This document shows, piece by piece, positions 8,495 to 16,480 of a stretch of 64,000 nt of DNA. The position numbers and the translations under genes are program-made. The first letter of the stretch is position 1, and every line of letters starts with the position of its first letter. The notes beneath the pieces were generated by a model that was not told where the DNA came from, did not search any database, and saw only the letters and a list, made by a program, of their open reading frames with translations. The DNA is from Halogeometricum rufum (lineage in GTDB: Archaea > Halobacteriota > Halobacteria > Halobacteriales > Haloferacaceae): the NCBI RefSeq assembly GCF_900112175.1, contig NZ_FOYT01000001.1, positions 434,001 through 498,000 on the forward strand, in the 5' to 3' direction.

Positions 8495-9361
8495 TCACCC
8501 CGCGTCGGCACCGCCGGCGGTTCGGCTCTCGCCGTCGCCCCGCGTCTCGTCCTCGTCGTCGCCCTGCGCCTCGTCCTCGCCGTCGCTCCGCGCCTCGTCC
8601 TCGCCGCCGCCCCGCGCCTCGTCCAGTTCGTCCTCACTTTCGACCAACGCCGCGGCCGCGTTCGCCACCAGCCACGACGACGCATCCGCGAGAACCGCCG
8701 CGTCCGTCGCGGTGAGTTTGATTCGCGTCGGCCCCCCTCCCCGACTCGGGTAACTCCCGACCCGAACGCCGAACTGCGTCGCGACGGCGGCGAGGGGTTC
8801 GGCCATCGCCCCCTCGGGTTCGGGCGTGTGGAACGTCTTCGTCGCCACGGTACCGCCGAAGTCGTCGGCGACGTTGTCGAAGACGGCGCGCATCTCCTCT
8901 GGGATGCCCGGCAGGACGTAGACGTTGCCCGCGACGCACCCCGGCGCGAGTCCCTCGGGGTTGGGTATCGGCGTCGCACCCGCGGGCATCGACGCGTACC
9001 ACTCCACCTTCAGGTCGAACTCGAGGTCCGGTCGCCGTTCGTATATCTCCTCGATGGTCGCCGCCACGTCCGCCTCGGCGACGGGGTTCACCTCCAACTC
9101 GCGGCCGAGTCCCGCCGCGACGCCCGGCATCGTCAGGTCGTCGGGCGTCCCGCCGAGGCCGCCGGTGACGACGACGGCGTCGAACGCCTCGGCCCACCCG
9201 CCGACCGTCTCGGCGATGACCGACTCCTCGTCGGGGACGGTGACGATGCGGACTACCTCCGCCCCCCGCCTCGTCAGTTCCCGCGCCAACCACGTCGCGT
9301 TCGTGTTCTCGATGTCGCCTGCGAGCAGTTCGTTGCCGACGGTCACGATGGCGACGTCCAT
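8495..9361 (-). CDS. CinA-like / molybdopterin-binding domain protein with repetitive acidic tail
   Basis: A 288-residue protein whose first ~235 residues form a MoCF-biosynthesis (MoaB/MogA/CinA N-terminal) fold: VGNELLAGDIENTNATWLA at the N-terminus and TGGLGGTPDDLT in the nucleotide or pterin site. The CinA deamidase domain is absent. The last ~45 residues are an acidic Gly/Asp/Glu/Arg tail built from 8-residue repeats encoded by tandem DNA. The start is the internal ATG (MDVAIVTVG), because the 20 codons upstream are Arg/Gly-rich and unlike the family. The role is uncertain: pyridine-nucleotide repair or pterin binding. Confidence 0.82.
   Translation of the reverse strand: MDVAIVTVGNELLAGDIENTNATWLARELTRRGAEVVRIVTVPDEESVIAETVGGWAEAFDAVVVTGGLGGTPDDLTMPGVAAGLGRELEVNPVAEADVAATIEEIYERRPDLEFDLKVEWYASMPAGATPIPNPEGLAPGCVAGNVYVLPGIPEEMRAVFDNVADDFGGTVATKTFHTPEPEGAMAEPLAAVATQFGVRVGSYPSRGGGPTRIKLTATDAAVLADASSWLVANAAAALVESEDELDEARGGGEDEARSDGEDEAQGDDEDETRGDGESRTAGGADAG
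8537..8624. repeat. 24-bp tandem repeat inside the CinA-like gene
   Basis: Three full 24-bp units (8537-8560, 8561-8584, 8585-8608) and part of a fourth follow each other with a few substitutions, each built around CGCCTCGTCCTCG. They are in frame and encode acidic octapeptides in the C-terminal tail. The unit length is a multiple of three, so slippage would change tail length without breaking the frame. Confidence 0.8.
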
Positions 9362-9515
9362 GCCACCGGCTACGCCGCCCGGACGGATAGCCGTACCGCG
9401 ACGTCGCGACGACCGACCCACGTTGCTCGTCCGCGCGCGTTACGCCCGCCGAAAACTATCGGGAGAGTGAGGTATTCCGTTCGTAATTAAGTAACTCCAT
9501 CACGATTGTTCGTAC

Positions 9516-9734
9516 ATGTCAGACGGTGCGTCCGCAACCGACGGAATCGCCGACGTCCACTACGTCGCCTGCCGCGAGTGCGGTCGGTTGGTCGAATCGG
9601 TCGAAGAGCCTCACCTGACCGGCCGCGACTGCACCGGCGCGGTGACGACGCGCGAGGAGTACCGCCGGAAGTACCCCGCAGCACCCGTCGTGACGCAGTC
9701 GGTACACCACGAACGGTCGGAGCGGACGACGTGA
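9516..9734 (+). CDS. Small zinc-finger-like protein
   Basis: A 72-residue protein with a CREC pair followed by His and Cys (C-x2-C-x10-H-x5-C) and then an EEYRRKYP segment. The layout loosely recalls the MucR-type zinc finger, where a CxxC/His motif precedes a basic EYR helix; this is a weak resemblance. A TAATTAAG element about 28 nt upstream of ATG fits a leaderless transcript. Function unknown. Confidence 0.65.
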   Translation: MSDGASATDGIADVHYVACRECGRLVESVEEPHLTGRDCTGAVTTREEYRRKYPAAPVVTQSVHHERSERTT

Positions 9735-9887
9735 CTCCCCGATAGTGTGAGGCGCGCGAGCGGTCGTCGGCCCGCGTACGTTCTCGTCTCTCACTCGGTC
9801 ACGAATCGGACACATTCGAAGTCGTCGTGGTAGGATAACTTATCAAAACACGAACATCTAACGGGCTCCTGACGCAACCGTCAGTCG

Positions 9888-10319
9888 ATGGTCTACGCAA
9901 TCGACCTCGATACGGCGAAGGAACTCGTCGAGGCGGCCGAGCAGCGAGCGGACGAAATCGGACAGCCGATGGTCGTCACCGTCGCCAACGGCGAGGGGAA
10001 CCTCGTCGCGCAACACCGAATGGACGACGCGTGGTTGGCCTCCGTCTCCATCTCGAAGAACAAAGCCTACACGTCGGCCGCACTCGACACCCCCACGCAC
10101 GAACTCGCCGAGTCCTCCGAACCGGGTAACTCGCTGTACGGACTGCAGACGACGGACGAGGGCCGAATCGTCGTTTTCGGCGGCGGCTATCCCCTGACGA
10201 GAGACGGCGACGTCGTCGGCGCCATCGGCGCCTCCGGCGGTGCCGTCGAACAGGACCGAACCGTCGCCGAAGCGGGCGTCGAGAGGTGGGAGGAACTGGT
10301 CGACGCGGGCGAGGCGTAA
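9888..10319 (+). CDS. GlcG/HbpS-family protein
   Basis: A cytosolic protein of 143 residues matching the GlcG/HbpS fold: an N-terminal AKELVEAAEQRADEIG helix, the VVTVANGEGNLVAQHRMDDA hairpin, SKNKAYTSAALDTPTHEL, and a glycine-rich VVGAIGASGG near the end. Members bind haem or small ligands, or are encoded with glycolate or diol oxidation genes. No such partner is adjacent, so the substrate is unknown. An AT-rich segment near 9840 (AACTTATCAAAA) is a plausible promoter. Confidence 0.85.
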   Translation: MVYAIDLDTAKELVEAAEQRADEIGQPMVVTVANGEGNLVAQHRMDDAWLASVSISKNKAYTSAALDTPTHELAESSEPGNSLYGLQTTDEGRIVVFGGGYPLTRDGDVVGAIGASGGAVEQDRTVAEAGVERWEELVDAGEA

Positions 10320-10494
10320 GTTCCCCCCGTCGCCTCGGTCGCTCCCCCGTCGTCGGACGGCGGGCGAACTCCCCGCGAACGACACACCCCTTCCGACTCT
10401 GTCGCAGTTCCCGAACGATACGTCGCTATCTCCCGTTCGTGGCCCCCCGGTCGCTCATCCTCGACCGGCGGACGGCGTCTCCCCCCGGAGACCC

Positions 10495-10653
10495 CTACGG
10501 TTCGACCGGAACGGAGACGGTGGACTGAAGCCACGCGCTCTCGTTCTGGCAGTCCTGAATGACTGACACCGTGTCGTCGTTCGACTCGTACTCGATGTAG
10601 TGGTACTCACGGTGCTCCCCCACGTCGTCCAGCGGATGTGTCGGCATCGTCAT
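10495..10653 (-). CDS. Small haloarchaeal protein (52 aa)
   Basis: This short frame begins MTMPTHPLDD and contains YHYIEYESNDDTVSVIQD and NESAWLQSTVSV. It resembles a class of conserved 50-60-residue haloarchaeal proteins with a (D/E)Y-rich strand followed by an AWLQS-type motif, recognised only from memory. The composition (acidic, few Arg) is that of a real haloarchaeal protein, while overlapping frames are Arg/Pro-rich. Function unknown. Confidence 0.6.
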   Translation of the reverse strand: MTMPTHPLDDVGEHREYHYIEYESNDDTVSVIQDCQNESAWLQSTVSVPVEP

Positions 10654-11093
10654 GATCTGTCGTTCTCCCAGGCGCCTCCCCGACGCCTCTCGACGTCTTT
10701 GTCTATGGGACCCCGTGACTAACCCCTACTGCGTAGATAGATAGTGATAGGCGAGCTGACACACTATACTGCGCAACTTGGCTCGTAGAACGACAAGATA
10801 CACAGACAGTAACTAGTATTATAATGTTACGGTGATTAGCACTTTCGATCGTCACGCCGGCCGAACCGTCGGCGCACCTCTGCTACCTCGATAGTCGCGG
10901 CGAACGTATCTGATTGGAGAAATAAATATAAATATGAAAAAAATCTTATGATGCCGGGTTGTCAACATTCTAGATGCTATGTGGTACGGTAACACATAGC
11001 AGGATGGGTGTGAACGATGGTAAACGGTGAGGCGACAGGGACAGGAGAACAGACAGCAACAACAGTCGAGCGGAGCCCAGGAGCGTCGCGACG
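10654..11093. other. AT-rich intergenic leader of the accessory island
   Basis: About 440 bp without a convincing gene, clearly richer in A+T than the rest of the window: for example AATAAATATAAATATG near 10921 and a TATTATAATG stretch near 10815. It contains several possible TATA boxes and a 27-nt dyad. It probably marks one boundary of horizontally acquired DNA and the control region of the three genes to its right. A 28-codon frame starting at 11017 exists but has no support. Confidence 0.6.
10975..11001. promoter_or_regulatory. 27-nt palindrome, likely operator
   Basis: TGCTATGTG and CACATAGCA are perfect 9-bp inverted arms. Between them TAC...GTA continues the dyad around a central G at 10988, with one mismatched pair (g/a). 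It lies about 95 bp before the first island gene and about 50 bp after the ATAAATATAAATA tract, a sensible place for a dimeric repressor or activator site. Confidence 0.55.
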
Positions 11094-11930
11094 ATGTGTA
11101 TAATCGCCTTCTTCGGCTCGAGTTCGTCGGTCGACCCCGCGACGGAGATGAAGACGCTTCAGGTGGGAGCAGCCCGCCACCAGGCGGTCGCACGCACCTA
11201 CCAGGCGGAGAGTCAGTACCAACTCGCGGCGGCCAAAGACATCGAGGGGAACACGCTCCCCCAGAGTATGGGCGACGGGAACGCGATGGAGAGCTTCGAC
11301 CAGACGGTCGAGAACGCGAACCTGGCGCGGTCGAAGTGGAAGCAGGCCGAATACCGCCAGAGCGAACTCATCGCCCACTTCCGGTCCCAACCCGACGACA
11401 GCGGCATCCGGCCCGAAGTCCGGGACCAGATGGACCGGCTGGACCAGATGGATCAGGTGTTAGACCGGGCGTCCGATAGCCCCTACGGCGGGCGTCTCTG
11501 GGACATGATCGACGCCGACCCCGGCGCGGACGTCGTTGAAGTCTGTGCCGACATCCTCAAGATAGACGCAAAACGCGACGTCGGAAACAGCCTCAGAGAC
11601 AGAACCGGCACCTGGGACGACATCATGGCGCTGTTGGAGATGGACCATCACCAGATGGGCCGGATGAAGAATTCGGTCGACCAACTCTGCAGGAGTCTCG
11701 AAGAGCACAGAGACGAGTTCGAACGCTCGAAGAACTTCGAGTCCCGGGCGGTGAACACCTTGATAGACGGTAAGACCCACCCGGTCGAGGAGACGTTCAC
11801 GCAGAACACGGACCTGATCACGCGGTACTCGGTGTTCTTCGACGTCATGGCGACCAGCATCAACAGCGCGGTGAAAGGAGCCGGGAGCGACGTTCCCGAG
11901 GACCACCTGACCGCCTACCTCGACCACTGA
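11094..11930 (+). CDS. Uncharacterised helical protein, first gene of the zincin island
   Basis: I do not recognise this 278-residue protein. It has no signal peptide or membrane segment. Predicted character is mostly alpha-helical, with Gln/Met/Asp-rich amphipathic stretches (for example RDQMDRLDQMDQVLDRA) and a helical C-terminal half (EEHRDEFERSKNFESRA). It starts MCIIAFFG, superficially like class II glutamine amidotransferases, but nothing else fits. The next gene starts 22 bp downstream, so the three genes 11094-14965 probably form one operon. Confidence 0.7.
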   Translation: MCIIAFFGSSSSVDPATEMKTLQVGAARHQAVARTYQAESQYQLAAAKDIEGNTLPQSMGDGNAMESFDQTVENANLARSKWKQAEYRQSELIAHFRSQPDDSGIRPEVRDQMDRLDQMDQVLDRASDSPYGGRLWDMIDADPGADVVEVCADILKIDAKRDVGNSLRDRTGTWDDIMALLEMDHHQMGRMKNSVDQLCRSLEEHRDEFERSKNFESRAVNTLIDGKTHPVEETFTQNTDLITRYSVFFDVMATSINSAVKGAGSDVPEDHLTAYLDH

Positions 11931-11952
11931 CAGCCCGACAGTCACCAGACCA

Positions 11953-14214
11953 ATGAACGGCGTTCCGATCGATGCGATTCCGAGCGAGGGACGGGAGCGG
12001 CCGTCGCGTCCGCTGATACCCGAGAATCCGACGGCCGACCGGACGGGGCGACTCGTCTACGACGAGGGGGGAGCGCGGTCCGCCCGACCGGAGGAGTGCG
12101 AGTGCGCTTCCTCGAACACCGACCCGTCTATCGACCGGCCGTGTAGTCTGGAAGCCCTGGACGGCAGTTGGTACCTCCGGCTGTCCCCGGTCGGGGAGGC
12201 GTCGTCCGACGCGACGACGACGCACGGCGCGATGCGGGTCGAGTCTCGGACTGACGACCGCGTCCGGATTTCGGGCGACGTCTACGTCGAGGCCCCCGCG
12301 TGCGAGGACGGACGCGCCTCGAACACGCGCCCGGACGACTCGCTCACGATAGGGGACAACTGGTATCCCCAGTTCGAGAACTCGAAGTACAGCTGGTACT
12401 TTCGCAGTCTGGGCGCGTCGTACCGAGAGGGCCTCGTTCGATGCGACGTGCGACAGTACGTCTGGGACCCGGATGCGGAGGACTTCGGTGAGGAACGTAG
12501 CGACGGGAGCGTCGAGTTCGAGTGTTCGGCCGAACCCGTCACGCGCTCGTGGCTGCCACAGCCCACGCTCAGGCTGACCGGAACGGCGACGGTCGGTGGG
12601 ACGGAGTTCGACCTCACGGCCTACAAGACTGCGCCGTACTACAGAGGCTGTCTGCTCGAAGTGGACGTGATGGAAGAACGCGCGTGGGTCGAGTCGGCCG
12701 ACCGAAACACGAGACAGCCGCTGCGCTTTCGCGACGTGTACTCCGACACCGGAATCGAGTTCGCCGTCACCGTCGACGAGACGAGCGTCCCGAAGGAGCG
12801 GGACCTGACGCTGACCGAGATACGGGAACTGCTCGGGAGCCACCACAGCACCGTTCCGCCGGAGTCGAACAAGTGGCGACTCTGGCTGCTCGTCGGGTCC
12901 GAGATGAAACGCTACAGCACGCTCGGGATCATGTTCGACGATACGGAGCCGTACCGCGAAGGAGTGGCGCTCTTCTTCGACCCGGAACTCCCCGACGACC
13001 GACGGATACGCGAGTCGGCGCGCGGAAAGAAGCTGGGCGAAACCCCACTCGCGTTTCTCCGAACTGCCGTCCACGAGATCGGCCACGGCTTCAACCTCTA
13101 CCATCCGAAGGCCGACGAACACGAGGTGCCCGTCGGGAAGACGATAATGAACCAGACCAGCGACGTGATCGGTGCGGCGAGTGCCGCGAACCCCTTCCCC
13201 GACGTCGCGAGTTTCGCCTTCCACGACCACAACAGGACGTCGCTGGTTCACTCGCCCGACCCGCAGGTCAAGCCGCGGTGGAAGCGATTCGGCTACGGCC
13301 ACGGCGACGTCGGCTCCGGACCGGCGCCCCCGAGCGACCTGACGTACGACCGCGACGCGCCGGAGAGCGAAGAGCTCGTACTCGACCTGAACCTCCCCGA
13401 GACGGTGTTTCCCGGGGAATTGGTTATCGTGGACGTCACGGTGGAAAACCCCACCGACGAGCCTCGAGACGTGACGTCGGCGCTCAACATCACCGAGGAC
13501 TATCTGAGCCTCCACGTGCGGTCACCGGACAGGACACGGACCACGCCCCGGAACGTCGTTCGCTTCTGTACGGACCGGCAGACGACCAGCCTGAGCCCCG
13601 GCGAGCGACTCACCGGCCGGGTACAGCTCCTGTACACGAATCAGGGATTCACCTTCGACCGGCCGGGTCCGTACACGCTGTGGGCGGAGCTAGACCTCGG
13701 AGACCGGACGCTGCGAAGCGCCTCGACCGACGTTCTCACTCACTCACCGCTCTCTGAGGACCACCTCGACCTCAGCACCCTCGGACTGAACGAGGGCGTC
13801 GGCCGAAGCATCGCGGTCGGAGATCTCGGAGTGGACGCCGGCGCGGAGGACAGGCTCAGGTCGCTCGCCGAGGACTTCACTACCACCGACCTCGGCACGG
13901 CGGCGTCCGTGGTCCTCTCGAACGCCTACTCGCGGGACGTTCGAGACGTCCGACGAGGGAGGGTCCTCAGAGACTCGGACCGAGACACTGCGAGCTACTT
14001 CCTCGAACTCGCCGTGCAGGACCGCTCCGCTTTCGAGACGATGCGCGTCGCAACCGCCGTAACACCGCCCGGCGAGACGGACGCCCCCGTCCTCGACAAG
14101 TTGATCGACCGCTTCGACGCACTAGACAGGTACGACGCAGCAGAGGTCGAGGACGCACGAGACGTACTGACGGACTTCCGAACGCGTCGCGACACCGAGA
14201 CAGATGACGCCTGA
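11953..14214 (+). CDS. Cytoplasmic zincin-type metalloprotease with C-terminal paired module
   Basis: A 753-residue protein with a zinc-protease signature HEIGHGFNLYH (H374, E375, H378, H384) followed 15 residues later by a Met-turn candidate (TIMNQ, M399), as in metzincins. Asn381 stands where most metzincins have Gly. Upstream are a disordered, Cys-containing N-terminus (CEC at ~50) and beta-rich repeats (GSWYLRLSP; GTATVGGTEFDLTAYK). The C-terminal ~280 residues hold an Ig-like beta-sandwich (around GFTFDRPGPYTLW) and a helical domain. No secretion signal is visible, unusual for a secreted protease class. The C-terminal half is repeated as the separate downstream gene, whose start overlaps this stop. 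Confidence 0.75.
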   Translation: MNGVPIDAIPSEGRERPSRPLIPENPTADRTGRLVYDEGGARSARPEECECASSNTDPSIDRPCSLEALDGSWYLRLSPVGEASSDATTTHGAMRVESRTDDRVRISGDVYVEAPACEDGRASNTRPDDSLTIGDNWYPQFENSKYSWYFRSLGASYREGLVRCDVRQYVWDPDAEDFGEERSDGSVEFECSAEPVTRSWLPQPTLRLTGTATVGGTEFDLTAYKTAPYYRGCLLEVDVMEERAWVESADRNTRQPLRFRDVYSDTGIEFAVTVDETSVPKERDLTLTEIRELLGSHHSTVPPESNKWRLWLLVGSEMKRYSTLGIMFDDTEPYREGVALFFDPELPDDRRIRESARGKKLGETPLAFLRTAVHEIGHGFNLYHPKADEHEVPVGKTIMNQTSDVIGAASAANPFPDVASFAFHDHNRTSLVHSPDPQVKPRWKRFGYGHGDVGSGPAPPSDLTYDRDAPESEELVLDLNLPETVFPGELVIVDVTVENPTDEPRDVTSALNITEDYLSLHVRSPDRTRTTPRNVVRFCTDRQTTSLSPGERLTGRVQLLYTNQGFTFDRPGPYTLWAELDLGDRTLRSASTDVLTHSPLSEDHLDLSTLGLNEGVGRSIAVGDLGVDAGAEDRLRSLAEDFTTTDLGTAASVVLSNAYSRDVRDVRRGRVLRDSDRDTASYFLELAVQDRSAFETMRVATAVTPPGETDAPVLDKLIDRFDALDRYDAAEVEDARDVLTDFRTRRDTETDDA

Positions 14215-14965
14215 TATCAGCGCTCGTTTGACGAACGTTCCGCAGTCGAAAGCCCGCGGCGAGTTCGTCCTCCCTGCGTTACGGATCCGCAACGAGGGCT
14301 CCGAACCGGTGACGGTCAGCAATCGGCTGAACCTCGTCGAGGGCGACGTTCTGGTCGAGTGCACCGACCCGAGCGGGCAACGAAGCGAGCTACGGGGCGT
14401 CATCACCGTCGACAGCCTGCCCCGGACGGTCGAGTTGTCGGCGGGACAGTTTATCGAGTCCGGTCTGTTCCTGTTCTACGCGTCCGACGGGTTCACCTTC
14501 GACACCGTCGGCTCGTACGAACTGCGGGTCGGCTATCACCCCGACACCTCCGAATCGCCCGTGTTCACCGACTCCGTCGAACTCCGAATCACCGAACCGA
14601 CGGACTCGGAGACGCAGGCGTTAGCGGAGCAGACGATGGTGGACGACGTCGCCCGAGCGATAGCGCTCTGTGGGCTGGAGACGGACCCGACGGTCGTCGC
14701 CGGCCTCTCGACGCTCGGCGAACGGTTCCCCGACCGACCAGAGGGCGCACTCGCGCGGTTCGTCCTGGCGGAACTGTCCGACAGCGATACGGTCGACCTG
14801 ACCGACGTGTTCGACCGGTGGGGTCCGACCACCACGGCACGGTGGATAACCGCCCTCCTCTCGTCCGAGGGAGGCGACGAGCCGACGAAGCGGGCGTATC
14901 TCGATACCCTCGACCGGTCCGAACGAATGATCCGGGGCGAACCGGTGGACGACAGGCAGACGTAA
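14204..14965 (+). CDS. Stand-alone homologue of the zincin C-terminal module
   Basis: A 253-residue protein whose two halves match the C-terminal half of the preceding protease: GFTFDTVGSYELRVGYH aligns with its GFTFDRPGPYTLWAEL, and the helical part (VDDVARAIALCGL then DxxVVAGLSTL) aligns with VGRSIAVGDLGV and what follows. It has no catalytic motif and no signal peptide. The 11-bp overlap with the protease gene suggests translational coupling. A regulatory, inhibitory or scaffold partner is a plausible inference; nothing is known. Confidence 0.72.
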   Translation: MTPDISARLTNVPQSKARGEFVLPALRIRNEGSEPVTVSNRLNLVEGDVLVECTDPSGQRSELRGVITVDSLPRTVELSAGQFIESGLFLFYASDGFTFDTVGSYELRVGYHPDTSESPVFTDSVELRITEPTDSETQALAEQTMVDDVARAIALCGLETDPTVVAGLSTLGERFPDRPEGALARFVLAELSDSDTVDLTDVFDRWGPTTTARWITALLSSEGGDEPTKRAYLDTLDRSERMIRGEPVDDRQT

Positions 14966-15238
14966 TCGACACGTCCGGAGTCTCGTACGGCCCTGTTCGG
15001 TTTCGCCGTCCGAACTCCGGTTCCGCCGCCGAACGGGCCGTCGGCACGAGCGCTCACTCGCCCCTCGACCAGTTCCGCTCCCCGACTCCAAGCGAGAACG
15101 AGACCCACTGCTCCGAGCGCGTCGCAAGACGGTCCGGGTGCGAGCATCGAACCCGGCGTGAGACTCACGCCCTTCGCCTCGCGTGGTTCAATCTCGCAGT
15201 ACGAACTTTCGCCTGCTCACGTTGTTCGCAGCAGAAAG
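14966..15238. other. Non-coding stretch between the island and tRNA-His
   Basis: About 270 bp with no convincing reading frame. Its right half contains a degenerate copy of the tRNA-His 3' end and a further CGCGTGGTTCAATCTCGC segment that again looks tRNA-arm-like. It reads as a junction zone left by one or more integration events. Confidence 0.5.
15132..15156 (-). repeat. Partial copy of tRNA-His 3' end (att-like)
   Basis: GGTCCGGGTGCGAG is identical to 15238-15251 at the 3' end of tRNA-His and the match continues for 25 nt with two mismatches (CATCGAACCCG against AATTGAACCCG). This covers the 3' acceptor strand and part of the T arm. Such partial copies are left when an integrase uses a tRNA 3' end as its attachment site. 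Confidence 0.6.
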
Positions 15239-15312
15239 GTCCGGGTGCGAGAATTGAACCCGCGTCTCAGCCTCCACAAGGCTGAAGGATAGTCCACTAC
15301 CCTAACCCGGAC
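15239..15312 (-). tRNA. tRNA-His (GUG)
   Basis: The minus strand gives a full cloverleaf. The acceptor stem TCCGGGT/ACCCGGA is extended by the encoded G-1 paired with C73, the universal tRNA-His identity element. The anticodon loop TTGTGGA (anticodon GUG) sits on a CAGCC/GGCTG stem, and the T arm is GCGGG/CTCGC. CCA is not encoded. Confidence 0.95.
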
Positions 15313-15435
15313 ACGCACCCTCAGGTAACCACGAGCCACAGAAATACGTTACGACTCTCTCCGGGCGTGTGCCCGCCTCGCACGCCGAAACCCACCGGGA
15401 CGCTTTTGCCGCCGACCGGACTAGAGCAGGCAACC

Positions 15436-15891
15436 GTGGCCATCACGGACAAGATATACCTCAAGAACCATCGCGAAATCGTCTCGCAGTTGGACGTGAA
15501 CATCCCCAAGGGCGCGTTCAAGGGCGCGACGATGGACGTGCTCTACTCCGGAGAGGGCCTCTCGAAGGTCGACTCGGCGACGCGCGACAGACTGCTCGAC
15601 TTCGCGAAGGACTTCCTCGACCCGGAGAACCCCGACGACCTGTACACCGGCTACCCCGAACGGCAGTTCGTGCAGTACCTCCTCGAACTCCGGGCGCAGG
15701 GACTCGGCCCGGAGGCCATCGTGGACGTCATGGGCGACGAGTACATGGTGTACGCCTATCCCGGCGACGTGCTCTCCTTCCTCGACGACGCGGTCCGGAC
15801 GCTGGAAGCCGTCGAGACGCTCTCGGACGTGGAGGGCGACCAGGAGATGGCACAGAAGGCCCGCGAGGCGCGGCAGGCGCTCACGGGGTAG
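15436..15891 (+). CDS. Conserved hypothetical acidic protein
   Basis: A cytosolic protein of 151 residues that I cannot assign to a family. It starts at GTG (V-AITDKIYLKNH), because the 23 codons upstream in the same frame are Pro/Thr-rich and overlap the promoter region. Features include a DVNIPKGAFKGATMDVLY strand region and helical segments ending in an Ala-rich tail. It is convergent with the ribbon-helix-helix gene. Confidence 0.7.
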   Translation: MAITDKIYLKNHREIVSQLDVNIPKGAFKGATMDVLYSGEGLSKVDSATRDRLLDFAKDFLDPENPDDLYTGYPERQFVQYLLELRAQGLGPEAIVDVMGDEYMVYAYPGDVLSFLDDAVRTLEAVETLSDVEGDQEMAQKAREARQALTG

Positions 15892-15921
15892 CGGCGAGAC
15901 GGCACGAAAGCGCGGTCGGCG

Positions 15922-16329
15922 TCAGCCGAGGCGGAACGACGGTTCGTCCGCGTCGGCGTCGAGGTCCTCCAGTTGGATGACCTCCTCCTCCTCGTCTTCG
16001 ACCTGCTCGCGGAGGTAGTTGACGTAGCGCTTGTGTTCTTCGAGCTGTTCGCGCAGGTGGTCCGCTTCGAGTTCGAGACGCTCGTGCTCCCGGATGAAAC
16101 TCTTCGGCACCTGGACTTTCGGCGGGAACGACTTCGACTCCTCCCCGTCCATCTGTTCGAGTTCGTGCTCCGGAACGACTTGGACTTGGCCGTCGTGGGC
16201 AACGAGGGTGTCCACGTAGTCCCGGAAGACGGCCGACAGCGAGATGTCCCGCTCCTCGGCTATCTCCCGGAGCGTCTCGAACGCGTCCTCGTTGACGCGG
16301 AACGAGATTGTCTTGTTCTTGTTGCCCAT
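15922..16329 (-). CDS. CopG-type ribbon-helix-helix protein with coiled coil
   Basis: A 135-residue protein. The N-terminal NKTISFRVNEDAFETLREIA plus a second helix (SLSAVFRDYVDTL) is a ribbon-helix-helix DNA-binding domain. After a linker (residues ~50-80), residues ~85-125 form a charged heptad region (EADHLREQLEEHKRYVNYLR) likely to be a coiled coil for oligomerisation. ATG was chosen over an upstream in-frame TTG. Probable dimeric transcriptional regulator; the target is unknown. Confidence 0.8.
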   Translation of the reverse strand: MGNKNKTISFRVNEDAFETLREIAEERDISLSAVFRDYVDTLVAHDGQVQVVPEHELEQMDGEESKSFPPKVQVPKSFIREHERLELEADHLREQLEEHKRYVNYLREQVEDEEEEVIQLEDLDADADEPSFRLG

Positions 16330-16480
16330 GAATCGTCCCAACGTTGTCTCGCCGGCCTACTTAATGCTTCGTCAGACACGGGGTGGAAAAACGGGCGTTC
16401 GGGGGACGCAGCGTCGGTCCCGGCTCCGCTGGCGGCGCAGGAACCGACGGCGCCGTTACGGAGTCGCGTCGGCGGTCCGT

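Noticed and set aside
11017-11103. A 28-codon frame overlapping the first island gene
   Set aside because: No ribosome site, no recognisable sequence and no evidence beyond an open frame.
11094-11120. MCIIAFFG start as a class II glutamine amidotransferase nucleophile
   Set aside because: Only the first residues resemble the MCGI start; the rest is helical with none of the other active-site motifs.
11860-13515. A 551-codon minus-strand frame over the zincin gene
   Set aside because: The plus frame has the HExxH motif, normal composition and coupled neighbours; the minus frame is a shadow.
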